Below, piece after piece: positions 8,990 to 16,438 of a stretch of DNA of 64,000 bases. Both the position numbers and the translations under genes were made by a program. This DNA comes from Eubacteriales bacterium (GTDB lineage: Bacteria; Bacillota; Clostridia; Lachnospirales; Lachnospiraceae): NCBI GenBank assembly GCA_030524175.1, contig JAUNHC010000017.1, positions 1 through 64,000 on the forward strand. Direction: 5' to 3'. Under the pieces are notes generated by a model that saw only the letters and a program-made list of their open reading frames with translations, was not told the DNA's origin and made no database searches. Every line of letters begins with the position of its first letter. Positions within the stretch are counted from its first letter, which is position 1.

Positions 8990-8993
8990 ATTG

Positions 8994-9013
8994 CATAACT
9001 GTGCCAGTTTATG
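8994..9013. promoter_or_regulatory. Operator-like palindrome CATAACTG-TGC-CAGTTTATG
   Basis: The two arms are inverted copies with one insertion. Its core, ACTGGCACA on the minus strand, recurs at 20899-20916 in the promoter of the other ICE operon. A common ICE regulator binding both sites is plausible but unproven. Confidence 0.4.
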
Positions 9014-9091
9014 ACATTGATGCGACAAATTGAAAGATGTGCGGGAACTTGTACGCTGAAGTGAAAAAATAGATGTATTTAAGAGGATAAT

Positions 9092-9120
9092 TTGCAATCT
9101 CTTTAAGACAAGCGTATAAT
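9092..9120 (+). promoter_or_regulatory. Predicted sigma-A promoter for the cargo genes
   Basis: TTGCAA (9092-9097) and a perfect TATAAT (9115-9120) are separated by 17 bases. The next start codon on this strand is the ATG at 9175. It drives the plus-strand cargo away from the minus-strand transfer genes. Confidence 0.65.
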
Positions 9121-9174
9121 AAACAGAAAAATTTGACGCCTGAAGACACAGCATGATGAAAGAGAGGAACAACT

Positions 9175-9624
9175 ATGGGCCAAAAACAAAGAACAGACAA
9201 CAATAATTTTCATGCACAGTAGGCTGCAAGCCTGTTAAAGGGGATACAGGAGAACTGCTCCGAGGAGACGAGACAGGCTTGCCTGAAGAACTGTGTGGAA
9301 CTCCACTACAATGTCAATCAAATGGACCAACAGCTAGAACTGTACATAGGGGATATTGATGGCTTTATAAAATTCCTTACGGAATCGCTGGGCTGGGTGG
9401 TTGAAGTGGACGATAAGAAGATACGGATTGATGAAAATAAAGAGTATTGTGTCTGCCCAATCGCAGAGGCCACAGAAGGCAAGGTTTCTCCCGGGTTATG
9501 TGATTGCTCCGCGCATTATGCCGGCAGGATGTTCTCGAAGGTTCTGGGAAAAGAAATGAAGGCAGAGGTAAGGCGTTCATATTTGAGAGATGGGTGTTCC
9601 TGCATATACGAGATATCAATATAA
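9175..9624 (+). pseudogene. Cys-motif protein interrupted by an in-frame TAG at codon 16
   Basis: An ATG at 9175 has a good AGAGGA site and lies about 55 bases from a strong promoter. The frame encodes 15 residues, a TAG at 9220-9222, then continues open for 133 codons to 9624. The downstream part has protein-like features: a helical stretch with ENCSEE and KNCVELHYN, IGDIDGFIKFL, and a C-terminal ECVCP-type pattern (EYCVCPIAEA, GLCDCSAH, DGCSCIYEI). This Cys pattern resembles small Firmicute proteins with a V4R-like ligand-binding end (recollection, not checked). Without suppression only a truncated product from the GTG at 9295, which has no convincing ribosome site, could be made. It is most simply a decayed cargo gene. 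Confidence 0.6.
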
Positions 9625-9668
9625 TAGTAAGGACGAAGTGTTTTATAAGAATATGAGGAGATCTGCTT

Positions 9669-9989
9669 ATGACAACTTTTATCTGTTTTGTAATTGCTAT
9701 GGTAATTATATATTTTTTAAGACTGATCACTGGTGGGTTTGATTTTAACGAGCTGTTATCGTTCCTTATCATGGTGGGCTTGTTAGGCTCACATGTATAT
9801 TTATCAACTAGGAAAAGAGCTATATGGGGAATGGTAATCCCGCTCGTTATTTTGGCTTCCTTCTACCCGGTATATAGATGGATGAAACCGGAGGGCACCA
9901 CACTCGTTATCTTGATTGTGCTGTATGCGATAGCTTTTGGATGTACTCTATATATCTGGTATAAAGCTAGAAAAAATTACAATATCTAA
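9669..9989 (+). CDS. Small polytopic membrane protein, unknown function
   Basis: 106 residues with about four predicted TM helices (residues ~4-20, 28-44, 52-68 and 80-100), ending in a basic tail (KARKNYNI). The ATG at 9669 follows ATGAGGAGATCTGCTT. No catalytic or signature motif is visible. It follows the interrupted gene by 44 bases and precedes another small membrane protein, so the three may form one cargo transcript. Function is unknown. Confidence 0.65.
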   Translation: MTTFICFVIAMVIIYFLRLITGGFDFNELLSFLIMVGLLGSHVYLSTRKRAIWGMVIPLVILASFYPVYRWMKPEGTTLVILIVLYAIAFGCTLYIWYKARKNYNI

Positions 9990-10015
9990 GATTCAAAATA
10001 CAAAGGAGGTATTTT

Positions 10016-10261
10016 ATGCGCATTTGGAAGGCAGTATTTTCAGTCCTGACTATTGGTTTTGGTTCGGTTGCTTTGATGAAATGGCTACCATTTGATATAG
10101 CTCTTCCTGTTATGTTTGTATTTATGGGGTTAGCACTGCTAACCAATGCAAAAGAATGTTATGATAAAGGAGCAAAGAGGGATGCAGCAGTTTTTATTTG
10201 CATTGCAGTTTTCATTTATGCAGTAACGGCATATAACATAATTTCAAGAATAGTCGCCTGA
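10016..10261 (+). CDS. Small membrane protein, possibly DUF3953-like
   Basis: 81 residues, three hydrophobic segments (residues ~3-22, 27-43 and 58-78) with a short charged loop NAKECYDKGAKRD. The ATG follows a strong AAAGGAGGTATTTT. Size and topology, with a charged loop between helices two and three, recall the DUF3953 (YczI) family; this is recollection of layout and not a profile match. It lies 26 bases after the previous membrane protein. Function is unknown. Confidence 0.65.
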   Translation: MRIWKAVFSVLTIGFGSVALMKWLPFDIALPVMFVFMGLALLTNAKECYDKGAKRDAAVFICIAVFIYAVTAYNIISRIVA

Positions 10262-10442
10262 TTCTGTGTATATAAAAGGGCGTTATGCGTTGATGCCGTG
10301 CTGCAGGCTCATGGAATGCATTACGGAGTGTGGTAAGTCGGCACAGGTTATGGCTGCCGTCATAGACAAAGATACATAATTTAGAATTACAAAATAGCAA
10401 TGCATAGATGAGATGCAAAATGAAAGGAGACATAACAAGGTT

Positions 10443-11066
10443 ATGAAGATATCCGTTATTTTTGGCCACCCCTATGAATATAGTTTTAACTCTGCTATTG
10501 CAGAAACGGTGATTAAGGTTTTAAAGGAAAATGGCCATACTGTCATATTCCATGATTTATATCAGGAAGAATTTAGTCCGGTGCTACCGAAAGAAGAGCT
10601 GGTGAGCGACCATACCAATGAGCCGTTAGTTTTACGCCACCAACAGGAAATCAAGGAAGCAGATGGCATTATCATTATCCATCCGAACTGGTGGGGGCAG
10701 CCGCCGGCTATCCTGAAGGGATGGGTTGACCGGATTTTAAGGGAAAATGTTGCTTATACCTTCCCAAAGGGAGATAATGGAGGCGGTTTGCCGATTGGCC
10801 TATTAAAAGCGAAAGCGGCATTGGTATTTAACACTTCCAATACTCCGAAGCGACGGGAAGATGAGGTATTTGGTGACCCGCTTGAGCGTCTCTGGAGAGA
10901 TTGTATCTTTGATTTCTGTGGTGTCACAGTATTTGAACGAATTATGTTCCGAGTCATTGCAGACAGCTGTGAGAAGGACAGAGAACAATGGCTGCTCCAG
11001 GCAAAAGAAATGGTAAACCGTTATTTCCCAAGACCAGTAACGAATAAATATAAACAGACTGAATAG
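10443..11066 (+). CDS. NAD(P)H:quinone oxidoreductase, flavodoxin fold (KefF/MdaB type)
   Basis: 207 residues from the ATG at 10443 (MKISVIFGHPYEYSFN), which begins at the family's usual first beta strand; an upstream in-frame ATG at 10413 overlaps the probable ribosome site. The phosphate-binding loop GHPYEYSFNSA, DLYQEEFSP, and the FMN-contact region IIIIHPNWWGQPPAILKGWVDR are hallmarks of the Flavodoxin_2 family. TSNTPKRREDEVFGDPLERLWRD continues the C-terminal half. These enzymes reduce quinones by two electrons using FMN or FAD. As ICE cargo it may give electrophile or oxidative-stress protection (inference). No regulator is adjacent. Confidence 0.85.
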   Translation: MKISVIFGHPYEYSFNSAIAETVIKVLKENGHTVIFHDLYQEEFSPVLPKEELVSDHTNEPLVLRHQQEIKEADGIIIIHPNWWGQPPAILKGWVDRILRENVAYTFPKGDNGGGLPIGLLKAKAALVFNTSNTPKRREDEVFGDPLERLWRDCIFDFCGVTVFERIMFRVIADSCEKDREQWLLQAKEMVNRYFPRPVTNKYKQTE

Positions 11067-11080
11067 GAAGGAAAAGCATT

Positions 11081-11296
11081 ATGAAGAAATATGAATATAT
11101 GACCGTCGATCTGAGCGCAGAGCCTTCTTTTAATATCCACGTTAAATTGGAGAGATATATAGAAAAACTGAATGAATATGGAAATCAAGGCTGGCGGTTA
11201 ATTTCTGGAACTGATGACTGGAAGTATTAGATTTTCGAGCGGGAAATTGAAGACGAAAAAACTGGATTAAAGAAAGAGGACATGGCAAATCAATGA
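11081..11296 (+). pseudogene. DUF4177-like small protein interrupted by an in-frame TAG
   Basis: An ATG at 11081 with AGGAAGGAAAAGCATT opens a frame whose first 49 residues (KKYEYMTV, IEKLNEYGNQGWRLIS) match the layout of DUF4177 proteins. These normally end with a beta strand like FxFxRE. Here a TAG at 11228-11230 stops translation, yet the same frame continues with IFEREIEDEKTG to a TGA at 11296. The retained FEREI strand after the stop indicates a recent nonsense mutation or readthrough. It is the second TAG-interrupted gene within 2 kb. Confidence 0.55.
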
Positions 11297-11398
11297 GGGA
11301 AGCTGATAGGCAATTATTATGCAGACAACTGAAATTAAGACAAGTATGGTATATGAAGGATTCATGATACGCAAAATTAGAATTTGAGGAGGTGTTTT

Positions 11399-11746
11399 AT
11401 GTTTAATGAAATATGCATATATGAAGCGAAATTAACCAAATTAGACGAAATAGAAGAACTAATAAAAGAAGTTGCCGAATTTTATTTACAACAAGATGGG
11501 GTCATTGATGTACATTATATAAAACGTACTCATCGACAAAAAGATTTTAATGCGGTTAAAGAGGGTGAATTGCCTGTTCGACTCACGAGAAATGTAGGCA
11601 AGGTAACATATGTGTTGTATTGGGTGTTAGAAAATGAGGAAGCTCATGCAAGAGTATCTAAACTTGGTATAGAGAAGTTTTACAAACGTTGGAACAGATG
11701 TTTAACTACAATGCCTAAAATAATTTTGGGTGAGAATATCGTCTAA
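11399..11746 (+). CDS. Small protein, possibly a dimeric alpha/beta-barrel (monooxygenase-like) fold
   Basis: 115 residues from the ATG at 11399, preceded by TTGAGGAGGTGTTTT. The order is a beta strand (MFNEICIYEAKL), a helix (KLDEIEELIKEVAEFYLQQ), a strand with VIDVHYIKRTHR, and a second strand-helix unit (VTYVLYWVLENEEAHARVSK). This is the pattern of antibiotic-biosynthesis-monooxygenase-like ferredoxin folds. No catalytic residue set is certain, so the call is structural only. The gene ends 52 bases before the acetyltransferase start and is probably co-transcribed. Confidence 0.6.
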   Translation: MFNEICIYEAKLTKLDEIEELIKEVAEFYLQQDGVIDVHYIKRTHRQKDFNAVKEGELPVRLTRNVGKVTYVLYWVLENEEAHARVSKLGIEKFYKRWNRCLTTMPKIILGENIV

Positions 11747-11798
11747 CCACAAATTCAGTTTGACAGACGGAAAAAAATCGGTGTTTACGGAGGAAAAG

Positions 11799-12251
11799 AT
11801 GATAGAAACAAAACGGTTAAAAATCTATCCGGCTTCAAAAGAAGCAATGGAGAAATTTATTTCACTCCAAACGGAAGATTTCCTGAAAACAGCTTATCAG
11901 GAAATGATGGATGGTGCCTTGCAAAATCCTGACCAATGGAATTGGTATGCGATTTGGATGATTGAACTAAAAAATGGAACGCATATCGGGGAGTGCTGCT
12001 TCAAGGGACTTGCTCCCAATGGCGTGGCAGAAATAGGTTATGGAATTTCAGAAGAATACCAAGGGCGTGGATATGCGACAGAAGCGGTTGATGCAGTTGT
12101 GGCATGGGCATTACAGCAGTTCGGTGTAAATTGTGTTGAAGCAGAAACAGATGTTGATAACCTTGCCTCTTTACGGGTACTTGAAAAAAGTGGATTTCTG
12201 TATACTGGAACAAATGGTGCAGAAGGTCCCCGATATATCCGAAATCGGTGA
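11799..12251 (+). CDS. GNAT-family N-acetyltransferase (RimJ/RimL type)
   Basis: 150 residues from the ATG at 11799 (MIETKRLKIYPASKEAM), preceded by TTTACGGAGGAAAAG. The acetyl-CoA binding motif A is clear: GYGISEEYQGRGYATEA, containing Q-x-x-G-x-G/A. The motif-B region NLASLRVLEKSGF is also present. Such enzymes acetylate N-terminal or side-chain amines of proteins or small molecules; the substrate cannot be told from sequence. It lies in ICE cargo, where GNAT enzymes sometimes confer antibiotic resistance, but it lacks features of aminoglycoside acetyltransferases, so resistance is not claimed. Confidence 0.85.
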   Translation: MIETKRLKIYPASKEAMEKFISLQTEDFLKTAYQEMMDGALQNPDQWNWYAIWMIELKNGTHIGECCFKGLAPNGVAEIGYGISEEYQGRGYATEAVDAVVAWALQQFGVNCVEAETDVDNLASLRVLEKSGFLYTGTNGAEGPRYIRNR

Positions 12252-12302
12252 CAAATTTCAGTTTGTAGAACTGTGAAAATCGGAAGTTGTAGGGGTGAGT
12301 GA

Positions 12303-12905
12303 ATGAACGCACAAGCATTTTGGAATGTCATTGGAAATTACAATAGACAGACATGGATAATTCAAATAGTATTACTTATGGTCGTGATGTTTGCGATTAT
12401 GTTGTCTTATAATCAAAAGGTAAAATGGGCAGCAAAATTTATGCTGGGAATTGCGAACCTTTTTATAGGAATTGCTTTTTTTGCGTTATATGGAACAGAA
12501 CCTATTCAGAAATTTTTCGCTTTGCCATTATTTCTTATTTGTGGTGGTTTATTTTTATGCGAAAGTTGGCGAAAGAAAGATGATACATTAGACAAACCCA
12601 ATGCAATTCAGAAACTATTACTATTGCTCTTTGGTATTTATCCTGTTGTATCTATAGCTTTAGGAAACTCATTTCCACAAATGGTAACATACATAATGCC
12701 TTGCCCTATTATTAGCTTGAGTATAGCTGTTTATGCAGGGTACAAAAGAAAAAACAAGGCGCTTCTTGTTTTGATGACTATTTGGGGATTGACGGGAATA
12801 AAATCAGTAATTTATAATGCTTATGAAGATATAATTCTTTTAATCTGCGGATTATATGGTCTTGTATTGCTTTTTAATGAAATGAAAGTGCCTAAAACGA
12901 AATAA
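12303..12905 (+). CDS. DUF6064-like polytopic membrane protein
   Basis: 200 residues with about six TM helices (residues ~20-36, 44-62, 68-82, 102-120, 128-146 and 156-190). The opening QAFWNVIGNYNRQTW and the central segment PQMVTYIMPCPIISLSI resemble the DUF6064 family, whose proteins share an FxxxxxxYNxxxWP start and a PxPxxIFT-like segment. The ATG at 12303 follows GTAGGGGTGAGTGA. Function is unknown. It is the last gene of the plus-strand cargo run. Confidence 0.65.
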   Translation: MNAQAFWNVIGNYNRQTWIIQIVLLMVVMFAIMLSYNQKVKWAAKFMLGIANLFIGIAFFALYGTEPIQKFFALPLFLICGGLFLCESWRKKDDTLDKPNAIQKLLLLLFGIYPVVSIALGNSFPQMVTYIMPCPIISLSIAVYAGYKRKNKALLVLMTIWGLTGIKSVIYNAYEDIILLICGLYGLVLLFNEMKVPKTK

Positions 12906-13016
12906 ACAAATTCCAGTTGTCGAGTTCAAATATAAAAATATTGAGACGACATTAATAGATGCCAAAAAAGAAGTTTAGTAACGTATGTGATTTGCTCACC
13001 AAAATAAAAGGGGGAC

Positions 13017-13045
13017 TTGATTTCTCGCCTCCCCCAGTGTATAAT
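13017..13045 (+). promoter_or_regulatory. Promoter of the antitoxin RNA
   Basis: TTGATT (13017-13022) and a perfect TATAAT (13040-13045) are 17 bases apart, giving a predicted start near 13052. No convincing start codon with a ribosome site follows, which fits a non-coding RNA. Confidence 0.65.
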
Positions 13046-13051
13046 CAAAGC

Positions 13052-13146
13052 AGAAAAGGTACTCAGATGCAAGATCTGATGCCCTCAGTTAAATAACTAT
13101 TTAAGGAATAGCATCTACTTTGGACGGTGGGATGCTATTTCTTTTT
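13052..13146 (+). ncRNA. Predicted cis-antisense antitoxin RNA of a type I system
   Basis: A transcript of about 90-95 bases is bounded by the promoter at 13017-13045 and an intrinsic terminator at 13107-13146. Its 3' end overlaps the end of the convergent toxin gene (13135-13221), so the two RNAs are complementary over the toxin's 3' region. This is the layout of RatA/TxpA- and SR4/BsrG-type systems, in which the RNA blocks or destabilises toxin mRNA. Boundaries are predicted only. Confidence 0.6.
13107..13146 (+). terminator. Intrinsic terminator of the antitoxin RNA
   Basis: AATAGCATC (13107-13115) pairs perfectly with GATGCTATT (13131-13139) across a 15-base loop, followed by TCTTTTT. 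The right arm contains the toxin stop codon on the other strand. Confidence 0.75.
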
Positions 13147-13221
13147 GTTGTGTCGATTATCTATGTAAGCCAGTGCCGTGAAAACAACGAGCAGTAGTGT
13201 TAATACTTCCATCGTATTCAT
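13135..13221 (-). CDS. Holin-like type I toxin peptide (TxpA/Hol_Tox type)
   Basis: 28 residues: an N-terminal MNTMEVLTLLLVVFTALAYI followed by the basic tail DNRHNKKK. One hydrophobic helix and a Lys-rich C-terminus are exactly the form of Firmicute 'putative holin-like toxin' peptides. The ATG at 13221 has AAGAGGGTGATGCCC upstream and a leader of about 70 bases from the predicted promoter. When produced freely such peptides insert into the membrane and arrest growth; pairing with an overlapping antisense RNA keeps them silent. In the ICE it probably stabilises inheritance of the element (inference). Confidence 0.85.
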   Translation of the reverse strand: MNTMEVLTLLLVVFTALAYIDNRHNKKK

Positions 13222-13296
13222 GGGCATCACCCTCTTTCTTAAAACTAGAGGGCATAATCGAAATGCATCCGTTCTTTTCCGCTTGATTATTGGATT

Positions 13297-13325
13297 AGTA
13301 TAGCATGTGCAGGTGTTACAGGCAA
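13297..13325 (-). promoter_or_regulatory. Promoter of the toxin gene
   Basis: On the minus strand TTGCCT (13325-13320) and TATACT (13302-13297) are separated by 17 bases. Predicted transcription start is near 13290, giving a leader of about 70 bases. Confidence 0.6.
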
Positions 13326-13494
13326 TAAGGCAAGGGTCTAAGGCGACACCTTATGAACCACCTTATTATTTTGCAAACCCTTATATATCAATGGCTGCCA
13401 GAAACCGAAAAAATATAAGAAGCAGCGAAACCAATAAAGTGGCAGACCCGGTTTACCAGTAGAGGCAGCCGGTAATCTGCCGCTTTTCAAACCA

Positions 13495-14424
13495 TCAAAT
13501 GTTTTGCTTAATGATACGCGTTATGATACCGACAGCGATATTCCTTTCCTCGTCTATATGGGTCACCACGAAGGAAACGTTGTCTTTTTTACCAGGGGTA
13601 CGGGGATCATAGCAGCTGTGGGCAATCGCGTTCACACCAATGGAGAGCCTGACATACACCGTTCCCTTATGGATGTCCTCTATGGTACCGGCATATTTGC
13701 CCTGCACCTTACATTTTTTCATATTCTCAATACTGGTATTTCCTTCCACACTTTTAACATCCGCACGGACAGAAATATGCTCAGGATCTTCAGCCTGTAC
13801 CTCCAGGATACGCACAAGGATGTTTTCGCCCACATGGAAGCATTCCCTGGCATCGCCCAGCCAGTCGAAGGAAAGGTCACGAGCCAGTATGGAAACTTCC
13901 ACACCGAAAATTTCTGCACGGACCACTTTTTCGGCTACAGCAATGACTCTGGCTTGTACAATGCGGTCTTCATAGATCTTGGGACGGCCGGACGCATCCT
14001 GATCCAGATAAAAAATCTGCCGTTTCTTTAACATGGCATCCCTGCGGCTTGCTACAATACTCCTGGTTGGAGTATCAAGTCCTTTAACAATGAAGTCAAT
14101 CTCACAGCCCAGCATGTTGTTTAAGACCTTATTCTGACGCAGCGTGAGTTCTCCGTAATTATGAGCTTCATCCTGCACCAGATTGATCATCATTTCTGTT
14201 ACCGGGATGACTGCCCGGAAGTCTTTGTAGTAGACAATCGCAATCAGGCTCCCAGTTTCCGTTTTTTCAATTCCTCCCAGCATTCCGGTAAGAATTTTTT
14301 TTGTCCGGTAGGCATTCTGTATTTCATGCCAGATTAAGTCCGCTTTGGACTGTGGGGTTTCTAAAACGGTATCAGAGTCGATGGTCAGGATAGAAGCATT
14401 GTTTAATTTCTTTTCGTTAGCCAT
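13495..14424 (-). CDS. S1-domain RNA-binding-like protein of the ICE
   Basis: 309 residues. After an N-terminal region with a variant S1-like barrel (KILTGMLGGIEK, SLIAIVYYKDFRAVIP), a second barrel spans residues ~150-230 (QARVIAVAEKVVRAEIFGVEVSI, GENILVRILEVQ). A third lies at ~235-305 (VQGKYAGTIEDIHKGTVYVRL, NVSFVVTHIDEERNIAVGII). Repeated S1/OB barrels usually bind RNA or single-stranded DNA. It starts 14 bases after virD4 and is conserved at this position in related Firmicute elements as far as I recall. A role in protecting or regulating transferred nucleic acid is a guess. Confidence 0.75.
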   Translation of the reverse strand: MANEKKLNNASILTIDSDTVLETPQSKADLIWHEIQNAYRTKKILTGMLGGIEKTETGSLIAIVYYKDFRAVIPVTEMMINLVQDEAHNYGELTLRQNKVLNNMLGCEIDFIVKGLDTPTRSIVASRRDAMLKKRQIFYLDQDASGRPKIYEDRIVQARVIAVAEKVVRAEIFGVEVSILARDLSFDWLGDARECFHVGENILVRILEVQAEDPEHISVRADVKSVEGNTSIENMKKCKVQGKYAGTIEDIHKGTVYVRLSIGVNAIAHSCYDPRTPGKKDNVSFVVTHIDEERNIAVGIITRIIKQNI

Positions 14425-14437
14425 AAATGGTCTCCTT

Positions 14438-16438
14438 TCAAATCTTGGTCATAATAGAATCTTTGTCTAATGGAATCATGTCGTCGTAAGCCGCTGCGTC
14501 TTCCAGCAGGATATCCGGTGAAGTTCCTTCCTCTTCCGATTCCTTGGCATAAGAAGCAGCTCTGGACATATGCGCCGTTGGATCTCTTGGTATATGGGGA
14601 GCTGTTGCCGACTTTTTGCGCTGTCTGGCTGGAGACGGAACCTTGGGAATATAGTCGTGCTCTTCATCCATACCGTTTTCCCGCCATTTGGGAATATGCT
14701 CGGATGTTTTCCTTGCAACGAGTTTCCGGGCATCCGGATGCAGTGTATAATCATACTTTTCCACCTTCAGCACCTTTTGGCCACGCAGAATAATCAATGC
14801 AGTGTCCAGTGGAAGGCGGAGAATTTCATCTGGAGTAAGCAGTTTCCGCTTACCGATGGATCTGGTCTGACGGTATTCTGGGGTATAGTCAGAAACACGC
14901 CAGCTATTGAGCTGTTTTGCTTCGCTGCTGACCCCGACGGTAACATCCCCTGTCCGGTCTGAAATAAACCTGGCAGTTATCTCATCGGTGCACCCTAAAA
15001 ACAATTGAGTGTCACAATTCCCTAAAATTTCCTGCCATTGGTTCAGAGGGTAACGGTTTTGCATCTGAGGCAAATTTTGAAATATACAGGAAATACTTAT
15101 ATTACGGCTGCGGATGACGGATATTTTTTTGTTCAGCTCTAAAATTGCTCCTGTGTTTGCAAGCTCATCTGCCAGAATATGTACTGGTACCGGTAATTTA
15201 CCATCCTCGCCATACCTGTCCGCATATCTGACCAGTTTGATAAATACAAAGGTCATGAACAAAGAGGAGAGAAAATCAAAGGTGCTGTCCTGGTCAGACG
15301 TGATGCAGAAGTAAGCACATTTCTGCTTGCCCGGAAGCGTCAGGTCAATTTCATCATAAGCAGTAATCTGGCGGATTAATTTATTTTGAAATACCTGCAG
15401 CCTGGCACCAAGCCCGATGATCACACCGGATCGCACTGTGTCGCTGGCCTGCTTATAGATGCAGTACGGTACTTTCGCCGGATGGGAAACAGGGAGCAAG
15501 TCAAACAGGCTGTTCAGCTCCCGTTCCGAACTCATGGTCAGAAGCCGGTACACCTGCCCAATGTTCTTGGATTCTTCGGGAAATCCCTGTTCCACGTAAA
15601 GGACCAGTGCTTTTAGTAAGTTTAATTCGGCATTGTCCCAGAAATGATCCCCTTTGCCGGAACCGGTGTTTTGTATAATGACATCAGAAAAAACCTGTGC
15701 CATGGTTTCCTGTCCGCCAATCTCCATGAGGCAGTTCCAGCTGTCGGAATTCTCAGGATTGACTAAATTGAAGCACTTTACGGTATAACCCTCGCTTTCA
15801 AGATATGCGGACATACTTTCATAGAGTTCAGATTTCGGATCTGTGATAATCAGGCTTTCCCCGCATCCTCCGTTTTGTCCCCTTGCCACACACTGCAGAA
15901 TCATATTCCGGGCAAAAGCACGGCTTTTCATAGAGCCGCTTGCACCGTAGACGGCAATGTTCTTATTCATGCGGGTTTCATAGGGCAAGCAGACAGCCTT
16001 TCCGTCCAGCTTCCCCAAAATGGTACCTTTACTTTTTTTGACATGGCTGGTAAGCTCTAAAACCTGATGCATTTCCTCAGTGCTCATAAAGCCTGAAGTT
16101 CCATAGGTTCCTTTTGCAGAGTAGTTTAAGTTCCGCTCCTTGTCATAAACCTCGCTGTTTCTATCAAATCCCATGCGCATCAGTAGGAAAACAAGGAGTG
16201 CAAATAAAAGCAGGCAAATTGAAATCCCATATAAATTGTAGGGGAAGCTGCCCAGCGCATGCAGGCAGTCCAGTGGATAAAGGGACGGAACAATAGGGTT
16301 GGTTCCATCGCCGGCAAAATGACCGGCGGCAGTCCAGATTTTATAGTTGTGAATGAATTGTGCGATATAGCCTCCGGCAAATAGTGTGCAAAGGCAGATT
16401 GGAAGCACGAAAACGAGCTTCCACCATTTACGGTTCAT
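14438..16438 (-). CDS. VirD4/TraG-type conjugative coupling protein
   Basis: 666 residues from the ATG at 16438 (MNRKWWKLVF), which has an AAAAGGGGGTTTTTCC site; a longer frame to 16531 would lie inside the previous gene. Two N-terminal TM helices (residues ~6-28 and ~70-92) anchor the protein. The nucleotide-binding domain has Walker A GASGSMKSRA (~167) and Walker B HILADELANTG (~423), then SVIRSRNISISCIFQNL, a TraG/VirD4 signature region. The C-terminus is long and low-complexity. VirD4 recruits the relaxase-DNA complex to the channel and pumps DNA. Its start overlaps the upstream stop by 11 bases. Confidence 0.92.
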   Translation of the reverse strand: MNRKWWKLVFVLPICLCTLFAGGYIAQFIHNYKIWTAAGHFAGDGTNPIVPSLYPLDCLHALGSFPYNLYGISICLLLFALLVFLLMRMGFDRNSEVYDKERNLNYSAKGTYGTSGFMSTEEMHQVLELTSHVKKSKGTILGKLDGKAVCLPYETRMNKNIAVYGASGSMKSRAFARNMILQCVARGQNGGCGESLIITDPKSELYESMSAYLESEGYTVKCFNLVNPENSDSWNCLMEIGGQETMAQVFSDVIIQNTGSGKGDHFWDNAELNLLKALVLYVEQGFPEESKNIGQVYRLLTMSSERELNSLFDLLPVSHPAKVPYCIYKQASDTVRSGVIIGLGARLQVFQNKLIRQITAYDEIDLTLPGKQKCAYFCITSDQDSTFDFLSSLFMTFVFIKLVRYADRYGEDGKLPVPVHILADELANTGAILELNKKISVIRSRNISISCIFQNLPQMQNRYPLNQWQEILGNCDTQLFLGCTDEITARFISDRTGDVTVGVSSEAKQLNSWRVSDYTPEYRQTRSIGKRKLLTPDEILRLPLDTALIILRGQKVLKVEKYDYTLHPDARKLVARKTSEHIPKWRENGMDEEHDYIPKVPSPARQRKKSATAPHIPRDPTAHMSRAASYAKESEEEGTSPDILLEDAAAYDDMIPLDKDSIMTKI

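Noticed and set aside
13430..13480. Hairpin after the S1-domain gene as a strong terminator
   Set aside because: GGCAGA/CCGG arms can pair, but no T run follows, so it was not listed.
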